From assembly GCF_014397785.1 (NCBI RefSeq), contig NZ_VZQQ01000014.1, positions 124,001-188,000 of the forward strand: a stretch of DNA of 64,000 nt, given 5' to 3'. The stretch comes from Paraburkholderia podalyriae (GTDB lineage Bacteria > Pseudomonadota > Gammaproteobacteria > Burkholderiales > Burkholderiaceae). This document shows, piece by piece, positions 27,063 to 36,671 of the stretch. The stretch's first letter is position 1. The number at the start of each line of letters is the position of its first letter. The notes under the pieces were generated by a model. The model searched no databases. It had not been told where the DNA came from and saw only the letters and a list, made by a program, of their open reading frames with translations. The position numbers and the translations under genes were made by a program.

Positions 27063-28329
27063 TTCGCCTCCGCCGCCCCTCGCGCGGCGGCGCAGCCGGA
27101 GCCGCCCTGAAAATCTTCTCTGCATGGACGCCGCTGCGCTTCAGCCTGGTTCGCCGCGCGCGCAGGAGGCGCGGATGTTTTCGCAATGCCAAGCCGCTCT
27201 GACCGCAACCTCTACCGCTAAGATGGAAACCGCAACTAAGGAACACAGCCACAGGAAAGCGAACAACGTTGGCTCGGCAACGCCGTGTGTGCAGACTGCA
27301 TCATATATCGGTGCCGCAGCGAGATATTCGCTAACCAGAGGAGGCACGGGCCTGCAAGAGAAATTCTGTCAATGCCACGATTCGCATAGATGCGAGGCAG
27401 GGTGACTTCGACAAGCGGGGATATCGCACCGAGCTGGCGCGGCTGGATTGCACGACCACCATTTGGCGATAGCTTCGAAAAAAACCCGGCGACTCCGGTT
27501 TTGGAGACTGGTGTTCGGAGATTCGTTACGTGCGTCCGGCCTACGGGCGAAAGGGTTGATAACTACTCGTGTAGCTTTCGGCTTTAAACGGGCGCACGAC
27601 GCGAGACATTACGGCAGACAGTTATCCGTCGCGCGGACAAGGATTCGTTACCGCTTACAGCTCGGCGGTCGTGGTGCAGGCAAGACATCCGGATTCCCGG
27701 CGCATGTCTATGGACCGTCCCCTGCAGTCGTCTTTCCGAATGACATCAGGCATGCTGTCAAATATTGGCCTCATTCGCCCAGCGGCTTCGCATCTCGCAC
27801 GTGATGGTTTTGTGCCACACTATTCTTGGTCAGTTTTTCGCGAACCTGTCCTTTACTGAGCGGCATCTGACTTTGCCGCGACAGCAAAGTCAATGCAAAG
27901 GCTCGGGGACGAAGATAGCCGGACTGTACCCCTGTGCGCAGCGCACATGACCTTCTGCCCAGTACAGCTGATGACGGCATAGACGCCGGAACAACCCGCA
28001 ATTGTGCAGGCAAGCATGTGCTTTGCGGCTTTCGGGAGGAGTGCCTTAACGAGCACTGATTTACGACGCTCGCCCATGCCCGGGCGTCATCGCGGCACGG
28101 CGCCAGCACTACAGCGAGGCGCGACCGCACAGCGCATTGAACTATCAGTCGCCCGCGGAGTTCGCCGCGAGGCACCGGGCAACAGCGGTTGCTCCTGCAG
28201 TTCAGGAGCACGTTTGAACGGGACTTTGCTAGAAGCCCCTCGGCCCTATCGAAGGGGGCAGGTCAGCGTTCCCGCGCAGCTCTTTCCAGCGTTCGGCGAG
28301 CGTTTGGTTGCGCGGGCGCCTCGCGCGTA
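27063..28329. other. Long gap without a confident gene
   Basis: About 1.27 kb. A minus-strand frame at 27853-28077 encodes 'MLACTIAGCSGVYAVISCTG' and could be a short exported-type protein, but it lacks a ribosome binding site and support. Just after the recombinase stop there is a GC-rich hairpin-like sequence (about 27071-27091). Nothing else is seen. Confidence 0.35.
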
Positions 28330-29451
28330 TCAGGAGCTGGACAAGTCGGCCAGATTTCGCTTCAAGGAGGGCAGCAGTACGGTGCCGTCGGGCAGCACTG
28401 TTCGCCGCGCGTTTTCGTCAATAACTTCGGCGCTGTGAGGCGAACTCATGGTATTAGTCTGCCCCCCGGTCACCCGGCTCAGCTCCGCCCAGTGTGCGAA
28501 GTTGTGATTCACCAGTCTACATGTCGTGCTGCCGACATAAAGTACCGGCAGCGTTGTCCTGCACCGGCGAATCGGTTCGAGCGCGGCACTGGCGTCAAGC
28601 CACAATGCATTGTTCGAAAGACCCCACACGTCCAACGGAATCGGGCTGCGCGACTGCTTAACCGCATGGTAGGTAAGGCATCCCGGTTTTGCGAGCAGCT
28701 CTGGATGGTCGAGCCACTGGTCGGAGACGCGCGCGGCCAAGCACCTCCGCTCGCTTGTCCTGCCGCGCAAAGAGCTTGGAAGCGAGCATTCTGCCAAGAC
28801 ATAAAAAGTGGTGGCAGGAGTCAGCCCGCAGCGAATCTCGTCAATTACTGGGCAACTTTCGTTCGTCGCCCACGACTGGCTAAGCGGCTTACCATTTCGC
28901 TGGCCGGCAGCAATCACTCGTTCGTACCGGCCTAAGATAATCCTGAGGGCTTCGCGCGCTACCGTAGCGGTAGCTCGTGCGCCGTATCCCGGCCCGCCGC
29001 CTCGCCACGAACCGTCGAGTCCCGGCGCTTCTGGCGCATAGTAATCGGCAGGCTCAGGCTCGAAGTATACGCAGTGGTCGTCCGAGTATCCGCCCCGTTC
29101 CTCGATACACGCGTAGAGGGAATGCTTTTGCGCGTCTGGCGATGCGCACGCGACGGACGTTATCAACGCGTCGTCCATCTCGCGAACTATTCGCTCGGCA
29201 TCTCGCATCAGCTCCCCAGCCGCCGCGATGCGCTTGCCAAACTCTTCCTGGAGCCCCCAGCGCCAGATGCTGGCGGCCAGTTTAGGGTGGTCTTCGCACA
29301 GCCAGATGAACAGGTCGTCTGCGTCAATGGTTTTCCAGAATAACCCAGTGTCGCATTCCCACGTCTGTTGAAGCGCGGCGAATGCGGCTTCCGTTGCCGT
29401 CGCGAGAAGGTCATCAATCTCCCGGAGGGAGAGGTCTGCATATTCGTACAT
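28330..29451 (-). CDS. Hypothetical protein
   Basis: 373 residues starting MYEYADLSLREIDDLLATAT; TAGGA lies eight bases upstream of this ATG, three codons inside the longest frame. N-terminal half helical and acidic ('FWKTIDADDLFIWLCEDHPK', 'AAAGELMRDAERIVREMD'); the middle has a Gly/Tyr-rich loop; the C-terminal half is strand-rich with 'LPVLYVGSTTCRLVNHNF'. No domain, signal peptide or membrane segment recognised. Single gene, intact. Confidence 0.6.
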   Translation of the reverse strand: MYEYADLSLREIDDLLATATEAAFAALQQTWECDTGLFWKTIDADDLFIWLCEDHPKLAASIWRWGLQEEFGKRIAAAGELMRDAERIVREMDDALITSVACASPDAQKHSLYACIEERGGYSDDHCVYFEPEPADYYAPEAPGLDGSWRGGGPGYGARATATVAREALRIILGRYERVIAAGQRNGKPLSQSWATNESCPVIDEIRCGLTPATTFYVLAECSLPSSLRGRTSERRCLAARVSDQWLDHPELLAKPGCLTYHAVKQSRSPIPLDVWGLSNNALWLDASAALEPIRRCRTTLPVLYVGSTTCRLVNHNFAHWAELSRVTGGQTNTMSSPHSAEVIDENARRTVLPDGTVLLPSLKRNLADLSSS

Positions 29452-29498
29452 AATTGCCATCCTAAGGTCGCGCGCCCGGTTGGCGCGTCAACCCTATA

Positions 29499-29702
29499 TC
29501 ACCGGGTTTTATCCTTGGTCAGCCTGCTCCTCGTTGGAACCTGTGAGGACGCGGGTGCGGGAGCGCCTGGACCAGTGCCTGAGCTGCCTTCCAGCCGTGG
29601 CAGGACTGATTTCAGGCTGGCTTCCGAGTCAATCAGGAACTGGCCTGAAGCGACGACCTGCTGGCCTTCCGTCAGGCCGCTGCTCACCTCGGTATCGTCG
29701 CC
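29499..29702 (-). pseudogene. CusB-type efflux adaptor, C-terminal remnant
   Basis: The minus frame reads 'EVSSGLTEGQQVVASGQFLI' and 'DSEASLKSVLPRLEG', which matches the C-terminal end of CusB-family RND periplasmic adaptors for Cu/Ag efflux. Upstream of 29702 the similarity stops and there is no cusA or cusC. Only about 68 codons survive. Confidence 0.82.
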
Positions 29703-30046
29703 GGTATCTGCCGACTGTGACCGATGTTGACGCCGACACAATATCGACCCACATACCGACATCGGACTGAACGTGTCTTCCAATTAGGAAAAGGTTCCAG
29801 CAGCAACGATTCGCGGGCCGCTCTCGTGGTCCAGCCGAAGTTCGGTATCCGGTTCAAACTGGCGTTGGCGACAACACAGACGACATCTCGCAGTTTCTCC
29901 AAGGCTCTCCGCCTGTCAATCGCGAAACAGTAGCGACAGAAGTCCATTAGCCTCTTGTGCCGGGAGCGAGCGCAAGATGCTCAATACCGCCGTCCGTGAC
30001 CCAGCACGCCGCGAGTGCACACCGGGGGTTGACTGAAATTTGCCGT

Positions 30047-30196
30047 TCGCCTATAGCCTGGGGGCAGTTCGTATCTGACCATTTTGCGTGCGGTATTACG
30101 GCTGATGCCTTCGGCCTGTGCCACCGAACGAAGCGACTCGCCGCGAGTGACCACCCGTGCACGAATGCGCTTCCGCTGTTGAATATGAGCGTACAT
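30047..30196 (-). pseudogene. istA: IS21-family IstA transposase, N-terminal remnant
   Basis: About 50 residues from MYAHIQQRKRIRARVV through an HTH ('GESLRSVAQAEGISRNTARK') to 'RYELPPGYRR', the junction sequence typical of IstA N-termini. The DDE catalytic domain is absent and the frame ends at 29981 in unrelated sequence. A dead insertion sequence end. Confidence 0.75.
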
Positions 30197-30300
30197 TTCC
30201 CGCCCTCTCTGCTGTCTGGCGCAGATTACTGCGGATGGTATGTACGCCAACGAGTGCCGCCCTGTGCCGGCCGCAGGTCGCAGGTCGCAGGCCGCCGACA

Positions 30301-30477
30301 CGGCTAGGTGCTCGCCACGGCCAGCCGCTGGTATTAGTCGTGGACGCGGCTCGGATGCGTACTGAGGGGTTCGATTTCCGCCGCTCGGACAACGGAGTTT
30401 GGCTTACTGAGGTAGTACCAGCTGCATACCTCGTTCCGCTTGGGTCGCATGGGCATGGGCGTGGGCCGAAATCATGA
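30301..30477 (+). pseudogene. kptA: RNA 2'-phosphotransferase (KptA/Tpt1), C-terminal remnant
   Basis: The plus frame 'GARHGQPLVLVVDAARMRTE', 'GFDFRRSDNGVWLTEVVP' and 'AAYL' matches the C-terminal third of KptA, the NAD-dependent enzyme that removes a 2'-phosphate from RNA. The N-terminal catalytic Arg/His segments are missing; the upstream sequence overlaps the IstA remnant region, so the gene was probably cut by an insertion. Confidence 0.8.
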
Positions 30478-30579
30478 ATGTGTGTGCTCGAATTAAATAT
30501 CTCGCAACGCTATGCATCAAAAAGCGTGAGCTGAGCCCCGGCAGCGCAGAAGGACGTCTAGCGCCGCTGGGTCAGCCTC

Positions 30580-33277
30580 CTACGCTACGAAACGGCACTC
30601 CGACGCCGATGTACGCGTATCCATATTTCGACCGCGATTCGTATGGTCATCGATTTCAGTCGCGCAACCGAGCATGCGGGGGTAAAGAAAGATGGTAAAG
30701 GCGGCCGTCTCCAAAGCGTTGCGCGAATACGTTCCGTCACGATACGGCTGCCAGAGCATCTTGAGCAGTAACGCGGCAATCACCGCATCGACGTTGACGC
30801 AGTATACGTTTCGCGAAACCCCCGCGTCGAACAGGCTTTGGACCAACGTCCGGTAAAAGTCGTGGAAGATGTTGTATTCGTCGCGCTCGGCGAACAACTG
30901 CCGCACGAACATTTCACGCGGGTCGTGATTGACGGGTTTATCTTTAAACACCGGGTGATTCACGCCAGGGATTTTCTGGATGTCCAGGCTGCCGCTCGTT
31001 TTCTTGCTCGATTTGTATTTGGCGTAACTTTCGACGTACGTCATCGCTAGTGCTTTTCAAATCCAGCCCGTGCGCAGGATTGCCCGGGTCAGTCAGTCCG
31101 CTATCCGCGAACTGGTCTAGCAGAAACGCAATTCCCTCAAATCCATTGCCACCGTGTGTGTAATCACTGTGCGTCAGGAAGCCGATTAACGCCTTGTTGA
31201 GTTGGACGCGCTCGGGGTCTTCGGGACCATCGGCAGAGACCGCACCTTTTGCACCCTGCGCGGAAATCGTTCCGGGTCCATTTGACAGCAGCAGACCGAC
31301 CAGCAATTGGAAGGAAAACAAGTCGCTCGTGCCTGGCGACAATCCAAACAACGCGCTGAAGGCGGTTTCACCAAGCGAACGCTCCTCCAGGACTGTCTTC
31401 GTTTCGACGCCGCAGAAGCTGTCCGGACCGTGCTGGTCCGCGGACACCGAGGCGCCTATCAGGGAGCCGAACCGTTGAATCCACCACGGAAGGCTCTCTG
31501 CCGAGAGGCGTGAAATGCGTTTGCGCATGAGCGGTCCCATGCGAACGTCGCGCAAATCGCTGCCAGTACGCCATCGGTAGTTGGCTCGCCGGGCAGGCTT
31601 TCAACATATTGCACGAATGTCGACTTCACGTCGCGCGCTTTGAGTCCCGCCAGGATTGCGCGGGCCCGCAAATCCGGTTCACTGCCGACGAACAGGTTGA
31701 GGTCGGTGACTTCGGCGCGCGAAAAGTCGAAACTCTCGTCCATCGCGTTCTCGAGCTTCACCGTGGCAAAAGCGTCGATGAGAGCGCGGACCGCCTGGCG
31801 GGGCCCGGCTTGCCCTCGCGGCCCGACGATGCTCGCCGCCGCTGCAAGGACGGTGTTAGGTGCGTTCCCAGCATCTCGCGCAGCCTGCGCAGCCACGAGT
31901 GCGGGATGTCCATACAGGTTCAGGAACGCACTCACAGCGACATTGATTAGCGCGCGGTCGCATCCCGCCGGGTTCGTGCAGCAGCGCGAGGCTTACGTTT
32001 GTCTCAAGGGGGTACTGCGCCGCATCAAGCATCGAAACACCGTACAGACTGGTCACCTGCGACTTCGGGTCCATCTGCGACGCGCCAGAAGCATCCTTCA
32101 TCGACTGTCGCGGTGGTACAGCTCCAACCTGTTTGTCGAGCGCGGCAATCTGGGCATCGTATGGGGCAGCGGCCTGCACGACTGGCAAATCCAGCACCTT
32201 CGGCAGGCTCAATCCGCGGTGACTGCTGAACCACGGCTTCAAAGCAAGGTTGCCCTCAGGCTCGAAATCGGGCCGACAGGCGTTTTCACGCATCACAGCC
32301 GTCAGAGCGGCGGGTATGTGCGCGATGTTCGTGACAAGCGCGCCCTTTGCCGACACTTCCGGATTGTCCGGTGTGAACACGCTCGATACCCCGAATTTAT
32401 CGAGGAACCACTGTTCTTTTGATACAGCGTCGTCTGCACCACCAGACATGGCACCCGCGTGTCCCACTGCGCGGGTCAGCTTCGCCTTCCAGCGCCCCAC
32501 GACGCACGCAACCACCGGTTTCGTGAAGTTGGCGTCGAGCTCATAGTATCCGCCAGGTTCGACATAAAGAACGGCCGCCTTGCTTCGCGCGTCGTTTGCC
32601 AGGGCCGCAGCGAACTCGGGCGCCGCGAATTGAATGTAGACGTCTTTGCCACTTGAAATGGCTGTTGTCGTACCCCATCCGGCCATCCGCAGGTAGGTTG
32701 CAATGGTCGTTGTGAAGTTGCGCGAGTTCGAGAACAATGCAATTGAGCCGCGTCGCAATGCCTCTTCAGGATTGTCGCCGCCCAGCGCTCCGCCGATACG
32801 CACCTGGTTCCAGGCGTCAGCTACGCCGAGGCTGTTGCCGCCAAAAATGTCGATGCCGTTGGACTGACCCATCGCGCGGATTTCGCGCGAGTCACTGACT
32901 GCCAGCTTTTCGGTGACGATGAATATCTTCTTCAGTTCCGGGTTGACGCGGATAAGCTCGGCCACACCGTCCCGTGCAGCGGAAGGAGGGAGGTAGATGA
33001 CGCCGCAGTTGAACCGGTGGCCATCGTTCAGTCCTTCGAGAACGTTGTTGTAGACCGGCACGCTTCCAAGTGCCGTTTCCAGTACCTGGCCGCGCTTTCC
33101 CGGAGCCGTGCCAAACACCACATTGCCACCGGAATAGGCATGACCGACGGGCGTGACATCGCTCGACTCGCCGCCCAGAATGTTGAGCACGCAAACGCGG
33201 TCGTCCTTTGTTGCAACTTGGGATAACGAACTAAATTCCACGAAGTATTTAAAATCGCCAATGCCCTGCTTGTACAT
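30580..33277 (-). pseudogene. Fused succinyl-CoA ligase alpha-like / citrate synthase-like protein (ATP-citrate lyase type), three frameshifts
   Basis: Reading from 33277: a CoA-binding/succinyl-CoA ligase alpha-like domain ('VYNNVLEGLNDGHRFNCGVI', 'CVVGRWKAKLTRAVGHAGAM'), then a citrate synthase-like part ('AFLNLYGHPALVAAQAARDA', 'FSFQLLVGLLLSNGPGTISA', 'IPGVNHPVFKDKPVNHDPRE') ending 'GCATEIDDHTNRGRNMDTRT'. This resembles the fused ATP-citrate-lyase layout. Three one-base indels break it: near 31965 (+1), near 31535 (-1) and near 31055 (+1, in AAAA). GGAG precedes the ATG. Divergent from the CoA-transferase operon at 35106. With indels corrected the protein is about 890 residues. Confidence 0.85.
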
Positions 33278-33884
33278 AATGATTCTCCTCAGTCGATGAG
33301 ATGCTCAGGCAGTCCACGTCGCCGACGACTTTCTGACGGCGTCGTATTCATCGTGAAAGCCGACATGACCGGCGGTGCGCTGCCTTGACTGCATCTACGG
33401 GGGCCTCGGGCAGCTGGATGCATGGGCGACAGGTGTGTCGCCGGTTCCGATGGCAGTGCGAGCGGCCAGGCGCGACTGTCGCCGCCGATTTGCCGATTGT
33501 CGATTCCGCTGTCAATCACGACCTTTGCGTTCTATAACATAGACGCAGCAGCGGTCTTATTGGTCAATGGGCGTACAACGTCCTGTCGCCAGCGCACTTA
33601 TTGCGCACCCTTCTGCCCCGCCCGGTACCAGCCTCGCGTCATTACCCAGGTAGTCATCGAATAAGTCCGGCTTTGAGCACAAACGGTGCAACAAGCCAAC
33701 TTCGCATTTGCTCGGCTAAACGGCGTCGGAGACGACGCTGTATGGCATTTGGTGGAGCGAAGCAAGAATCAGCAACGAGCGAGAAAAGGTCTAATGCAAC
33801 CATCGCGCGCTCGTGGGGATGCCAATCCCCTTGTTATTCCGGGGTCGTGGTATTCGCAACCCGTTGATGAAAAGAGATGACGAG
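33278..33884. other. No gene supported
   Basis: Upstream region of the fused CoA-ligase pseudogene and of the exported protein at 33885. No convincing open frame; it presumably holds both promoters. Confidence 0.35.
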
Positions 33885-34154
33885 ATGAAAGTGCAACTTT
33901 TAGCTGTAGTCAGCGCGGTATCCCTGCTCGCTGCGACCGGCGCCGCCCACTCGCAGCAAATGCAACCGTCGGGCACAACTGACCCGTCGTCTGCCCAGCA
34001 GCCCATGACAACTGCTCAGCCGGCCACGACTATGGACCGCACGCCTGACCTGGGATACGGACCCCAGCCCGGCGGAAGCAGCGGCAGCGGCAAAGCCAGA
34101 AACGGTGCCCCGTGCACGGTGGGCCTGTCCTGCGATATCTATGAGGGCAGCTAG
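33885..34154 (+). CDS. Small exported protein
   Basis: 89 residues. Signal peptide MKVQLLAVVSAVSLLAATGA with cleavage near 'AHSQQ', then a Thr/Pro/Gln-rich disordered segment and a Gly/Ser end with one Cys pair ('GAPCTVGLSCDIY'). An in-frame ATG six codons upstream lacks a better ribosome site. The ending Cys-Thr-Val-Gly-Leu-Ser-Cys looks like a family signature of small Burkholderia exported proteins. Function unknown. Confidence 0.7.
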   Translation: MKVQLLAVVSAVSLLAATGAAHSQQMQPSGTTDPSSAQQPMTTAQPATTMDRTPDLGYGPQPGGSSGSGKARNGAPCTVGLSCDIYEGS

Positions 34155-34180
34155 CCACGCCTGAGGTCGCCGATGCCAGC

Positions 34181-34193
34181 TTGACCCGCATGC
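34181..34193 (+). repeat. TTGACCCGCATGC motif, third copy
   Basis: TTGACCCGCATGC preceded by GCCAGC, matching the element at 14307-14319 (minus). It lies in a 300-base gap (34155-34455) that otherwise shows no gene. Possibly an insertion-sequence end. Confidence 0.5.
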
Positions 34194-34455
34194 GGAAATC
34201 TGGATACCACCTTGATTGGCCGCGAGTCGTTGTTGCCCGCGTCTCGTTTTAAGCGGTAGGTGGGTCAGCCGAGGCCTCAATGCGACGTTTTTTTCGGCAA
34301 TCAAGTCAGAGCGCAGCCGGGGAGTGTCATGCCACGGCTTATCGTCCGACCGCTTTGCCCGTAACGTGATAGTCCCAGGAGACCGTATTTGAAATACCGG
34401 CTCTGGTGGTCGGTTCAAGAAGCCAAACCAATCGAACGTTGTGGAGTACATGGAT

Positions 34456-34713
34456 ATGAAACCGCTCAAAGTCGCGGTAGCTATCACCGGTGTTCTCGCA
34501 TTCGGATATGCCCACGCGCAAAATATGGCGCCTGCAACGCAGCCCACAAATCCCACCGTGTCTTCGACAGACTCGTTGGGTGGTGTGCCCGCCACGAGGA
34601 GTGACGCTGGCGCTCCAACGGGAAAGACCCGAGCCCAGGTCAAGCAGGAGTTGCTGCAAGCGTGCAAATCGGGCGAACTTGACCGCATAAACGCGGAGTA
34701 TGGGGGTCAATAA
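34456..34713 (+). CDS. DUF4148-like small exported protein
   Basis: 85 residues. Signal peptide MKPLKVAVAITGVLAFGYAH, cleaved near 'HAQ', then 'GKTRAQVKQELLQACKSGEL' and 'DRINAEYGGQ', the helix characteristic of DUF4148, a family of small periplasmic proteins in Burkholderia. GGAG lies about nine bases before the ATG at 34456; an ATG two codons earlier is too close to it. Function unknown. Confidence 0.78.
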   Translation: MKPLKVAVAITGVLAFGYAHAQNMAPATQPTNPTVSSTDSLGGVPATRSDAGAPTGKTRAQVKQELLQACKSGELDRINAEYGGQ

Positions 34714-35105
34714 GCACGGTGCCTGCTCGCACTGGTCGGGTTTGAGGCGTCCCATCCTGGTCGTCAACTTTCATATGCGGTCCTGGAAAAGGTCAGGGAC
34801 GCTGCCGCGAGAACGCAGACGACGAGCGCGAAACCGAAGGCCTGAGAATAGCGATGAAGGGCATGGGGGAAATGGTGGCGGCGACGTCGGACGGATTAAG
34901 CCTTGCGACCGCACCCACTCCACCGCCGGCAATGTTCGCATGCTTGCTCATCTTCTACCGCCGGCTTTTCCCGGGGAATGCCTGGGGACTGCGTTGTCGC
35001 GGAAACGCGGCTCCGGTACTGCAGCCGCGCAGCGAGGATGCGTGTTCGCGCCTATCGGAACCCTGCGAAACGGGAACTGAGTCCAACCCTTCAGAAGGAG
35101 CCAGC
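34714..35105. other. Intergenic region before the CoA-transferase operon
   Basis: About 390 bases with no supported gene; the reading frame of subunit A stays open upstream but lacks family sequence. Presumably carries the operon promoter, which I could not place. Confidence 0.35.
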
Positions 35106-35939
35106 ATGAGTTCCGGATTTCCTGACAAGAACAAGTGCGTGTCCCTGGTGGACCTTGTCGCGCGTGTGCCGGATGGCGCGTCCCTTGGACTGGGTGGCAG
35201 CTTTCTGCATCGTGGACCTTTCGCGTTTGTGCGGGAGCTGATTCGGCAGAAAAAGCGTGACATTGAGGTCATCAAACAGTCGCCGGGCTACGACATCGAT
35301 ATTCTGTGTCGGGCGGGCGTTGCGACCCGTGCCCGTTGCGGCATTGTCGCCATGGAGGGTAACTTCGGTCTTGCTCCGTATTACCGGCAGGCAGTCGAGG
35401 CCGGTGCTCTAAAGCTTGAAGAGCATGCATGTGCAAGTTTGACGGCAGGGTTGCGTGCAGCGGCATTCGGCGTGCCTTTCCAACCTTGCGGCGGCCTGCA
35501 CGGAAGTGAACTCACACGAATCAACAACTGGACGTGCATTGAGGACCCGTACGGTAGCGGCGTAAAGACATGGGTCATTCCCGCTATCTCTCCAGACTTT
35601 GCGGTTATTCACGCCAGCAGTGTTGACAGCCAGGGCAACGTGCGAATTGCCGGAACCTATCACTGGGACCGCATTATGAGCCGCGCTGCCAAAAGCGTTC
35701 TCGTTATCGCCGAAGAAATCTCCGATGCAGATTTTTCGGAGCAACCGGAATTGTCAGTGATTCCGTACTTCATGGTTGAAGCCTTTGCCGTTGTACCGAA
35801 TGGCGCGTGGCCGGGTTCGTGCTGGCCCAGCTATGCAATCGACTATCCGGGGGTCGAGGCGTATCTCTCATCGGAATCAGGAGCACTTGAGGCACATCTG
35901 GCGGCAGCGCCCGAGGCAAGGAGCAGGCAACATGCGTGA
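35106..35939 (+). CDS. CoA-transferase family I, subunit A
   Basis: 277 residues. 'VPDGASLGLGGSFLHRGPFA' and 'IEVIKQSPGYDIDILCRAGV' are the N-terminal features of the alpha subunit of glutaconate/3-oxoacid-type CoA-transferases (CoA_trans), with 'VIHASSVDSQGNVRIAG' further on. GAAGGAG stands five bases before the ATG. Its stop overlaps the start of subunit B by eight bases. The pair would move CoA between an organic acid and an acyl-CoA, or hydrolyse a cyclic acyl-CoA as IpdAB does. Substrate not identifiable. Confidence 0.88.
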   Translation: MSSGFPDKNKCVSLVDLVARVPDGASLGLGGSFLHRGPFAFVRELIRQKKRDIEVIKQSPGYDIDILCRAGVATRARCGIVAMEGNFGLAPYYRQAVEAGALKLEEHACASLTAGLRAAAFGVPFQPCGGLHGSELTRINNWTCIEDPYGSGVKTWVIPAISPDFAVIHASSVDSQGNVRIAGTYHWDRIMSRAAKSVLVIAEEISDADFSEQPELSVIPYFMVEAFAVVPNGAWPGSCWPSYAIDYPGVEAYLSSESGALEAHLAAAPEARSRQHA

Positions 35940-36666
35940 ACAATGGTCGGGCTTCTCTTATATCGTCACGAATCTTGCCCGGTTCATCCGACCGAACGAG
36001 ATTACCTTCAGCGGGGTCAACTCGACGCTGCCGATGCTCGCCTGTCTAATGGCCAAACGCGCATACGACTGGAATTTTGTCTACATCAATGTCGCGGGTG
36101 GGGTCGACCCAACGCCGTCTTCAATTCCAATTTCAAGCTCTGACCCAGTGCTTGCTGAAGGGTCCGCCTCGATTTTCTCGAATGAGGACTTCTACGACTT
36201 ATGCACCCGCGGGGGTATGGACCTGACGTTCCTTGGGGCAGCGCAGTTGGACGGAAGCGGCTGTGCAAACAACTCATGTATCGGGGACTGGGCTCACCCG
36301 AAGGTGCGACTGCCGGGCGGCGGCGGCGGCGCTGTTATGTTGCCGACAGCGCGCCGCGCCTGTACGTGGCGCACCGAGCACTCTCGTCGCACGATGGTGG
36401 ATAAGCTGGACTTTGTCACATCGTGGGGCGGTATGCATGGAGTGGTGACGCCGATTGCGGTCTTCGTCAAACGCAATGACAGGTTAGCGCTCCTGTCGTG
36501 GCATGCGGAATCGAGCCTCGAAGAAGTGCGCGCGCGAACCGGTTTTGAATTCGATTCGACCGGCGCGGGACCAACGCACCCGCCAAGCGCCCGTGAGCGT
36601 GATGCGCTCCAGGCACTCGACGCAAACGGGCAATTTGAACGCGATGCGGCAGTACGACTAAGGTAA
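35932..36666 (+). CDS. CoA-transferase family I, subunit B
   Basis: 244 residues, overlapping subunit A. 'FIRPNEITFSGVNSTLPMLA' and 'NVAGGVDPTPSSIPISSSDP' match the beta-subunit core; 'AQLDGSGCANNSCIGDW' and 'TPIAVFVKRNDRLAL' follow in the usual order. I cannot find the Ser-Glu-Asn-Gly catalytic glutamate motif of classical CoA-transferases, which is also missing in IpdB-type hydrolases. GGAGCAGG before ATG. In one operon with 35106 and the acyl-CoA ligase at 36672. Confidence 0.85.
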   Translation: MREQWSGFSYIVTNLARFIRPNEITFSGVNSTLPMLACLMAKRAYDWNFVYINVAGGVDPTPSSIPISSSDPVLAEGSASIFSNEDFYDLCTRGGMDLTFLGAAQLDGSGCANNSCIGDWAHPKVRLPGGGGGAVMLPTARRACTWRTEHSRRTMVDKLDFVTSWGGMHGVVTPIAVFVKRNDRLALLSWHAESSLEEVRARTGFEFDSTGAGPTHPPSARERDALQALDANGQFERDAAVRLR

Positions 36667-36671
36667 GAAGC

